This document shows, piece by piece, positions 40,458 to 40,467 of a stretch of 40,467 nucleotides of DNA (position 1 is the stretch's first letter; every line of letters begins with the position of its first letter). Made by a program: the position numbers and the translations under genes. The notes under the pieces were generated by a model. It worked only from the letters and a program-made list of their open reading frames with translations, had not been told where the DNA came from and ran no database searches. The stretch covers positions 1 through 40,467 of the forward strand of contig CAZJFT010000005.1 of NCBI GenBank assembly GCA_964545585.1, in the 5' to 3' direction. This stretch comes from UBA9642 sp964545585. Its GTDB lineage: Archaea; Nanobdellota; Nanobdellia; Woesearchaeales; UBA9642.

Positions 40458-40467
40458 ATTATATCAC

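Overview
This is an AT-rich archaeal chromosome segment, most like a DPANN-lineage genome (Woesearchaeota/Pacearchaeota type). The evidence is: an archaeal replication factor C small subunit, archaeal pelota, archaeal PheS and PheT, a MEMO1-family protein, two TrmB-type regulators, and BRE/TATA-type core promoters. In many cases the TATA box lies about 25-30 bases before the start codon, so the transcripts are probably leaderless. Other genes have GGAG/GGTG Shine-Dalgarno sites. The lineage is inferred from gene content; there is no rRNA in the window.

Layout. 1-310: AT-rich leader with tandem repeats. 310-3801: a TrmB regulator, four small orphan genes, a structured non-coding gap, another orphan and a TraB-family protein. 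3807-12741: cell-surface block with a beta-propeller lipoprotein and, divergently, two very large Cys-rich secreted proteins that share domains. 12915-14463: rfcS and a coiled-coil protein. 14504-22321: a second surface block on the minus strand, made of a membrane-anchored Cys-repeat protein, a five-TM coiled-coil protein and three paralogous lipoproteins. 22488-24434: pelA followed by a methyltransferase clearly related to the ArmA/Rmt/FmrO 16S rRNA G1405 family. 24477-25295: a second TrmB paralogue. 25427-28765: accessory minus-strand block with two small paired genes, two Lrp/AsnC regulators, three further small genes and a fusion of an HExxxH metallopeptidase-like domain to a nucleotidyltransferase. 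28931-29893: divergent SpoVT-AbrB/PhoU-type regulator. 29890-33176: a Ser/Thr kinase and an APH-type kinase in an overlapping pair. 33345-37468: pheS and pheT, separated by two unrelated small genes. 37493-40457: MFS transporter, small membrane protein and MEMO1 protein.

The most interesting points are these: the Rmt-like methyltransferase next to ribosome-rescue factor pelota; the regulator-rich accessory island with a CGGAATA operator repeated in both arms of its divergent promoter and as an inverted repeat before an Lrp gene; the metallopeptidase-nucleotidyltransferase fusion; the paired kinases; and the minus-strand envelope cluster whose members share one extracellular domain. All functional statements rest on motif reading. 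No database search was possible.
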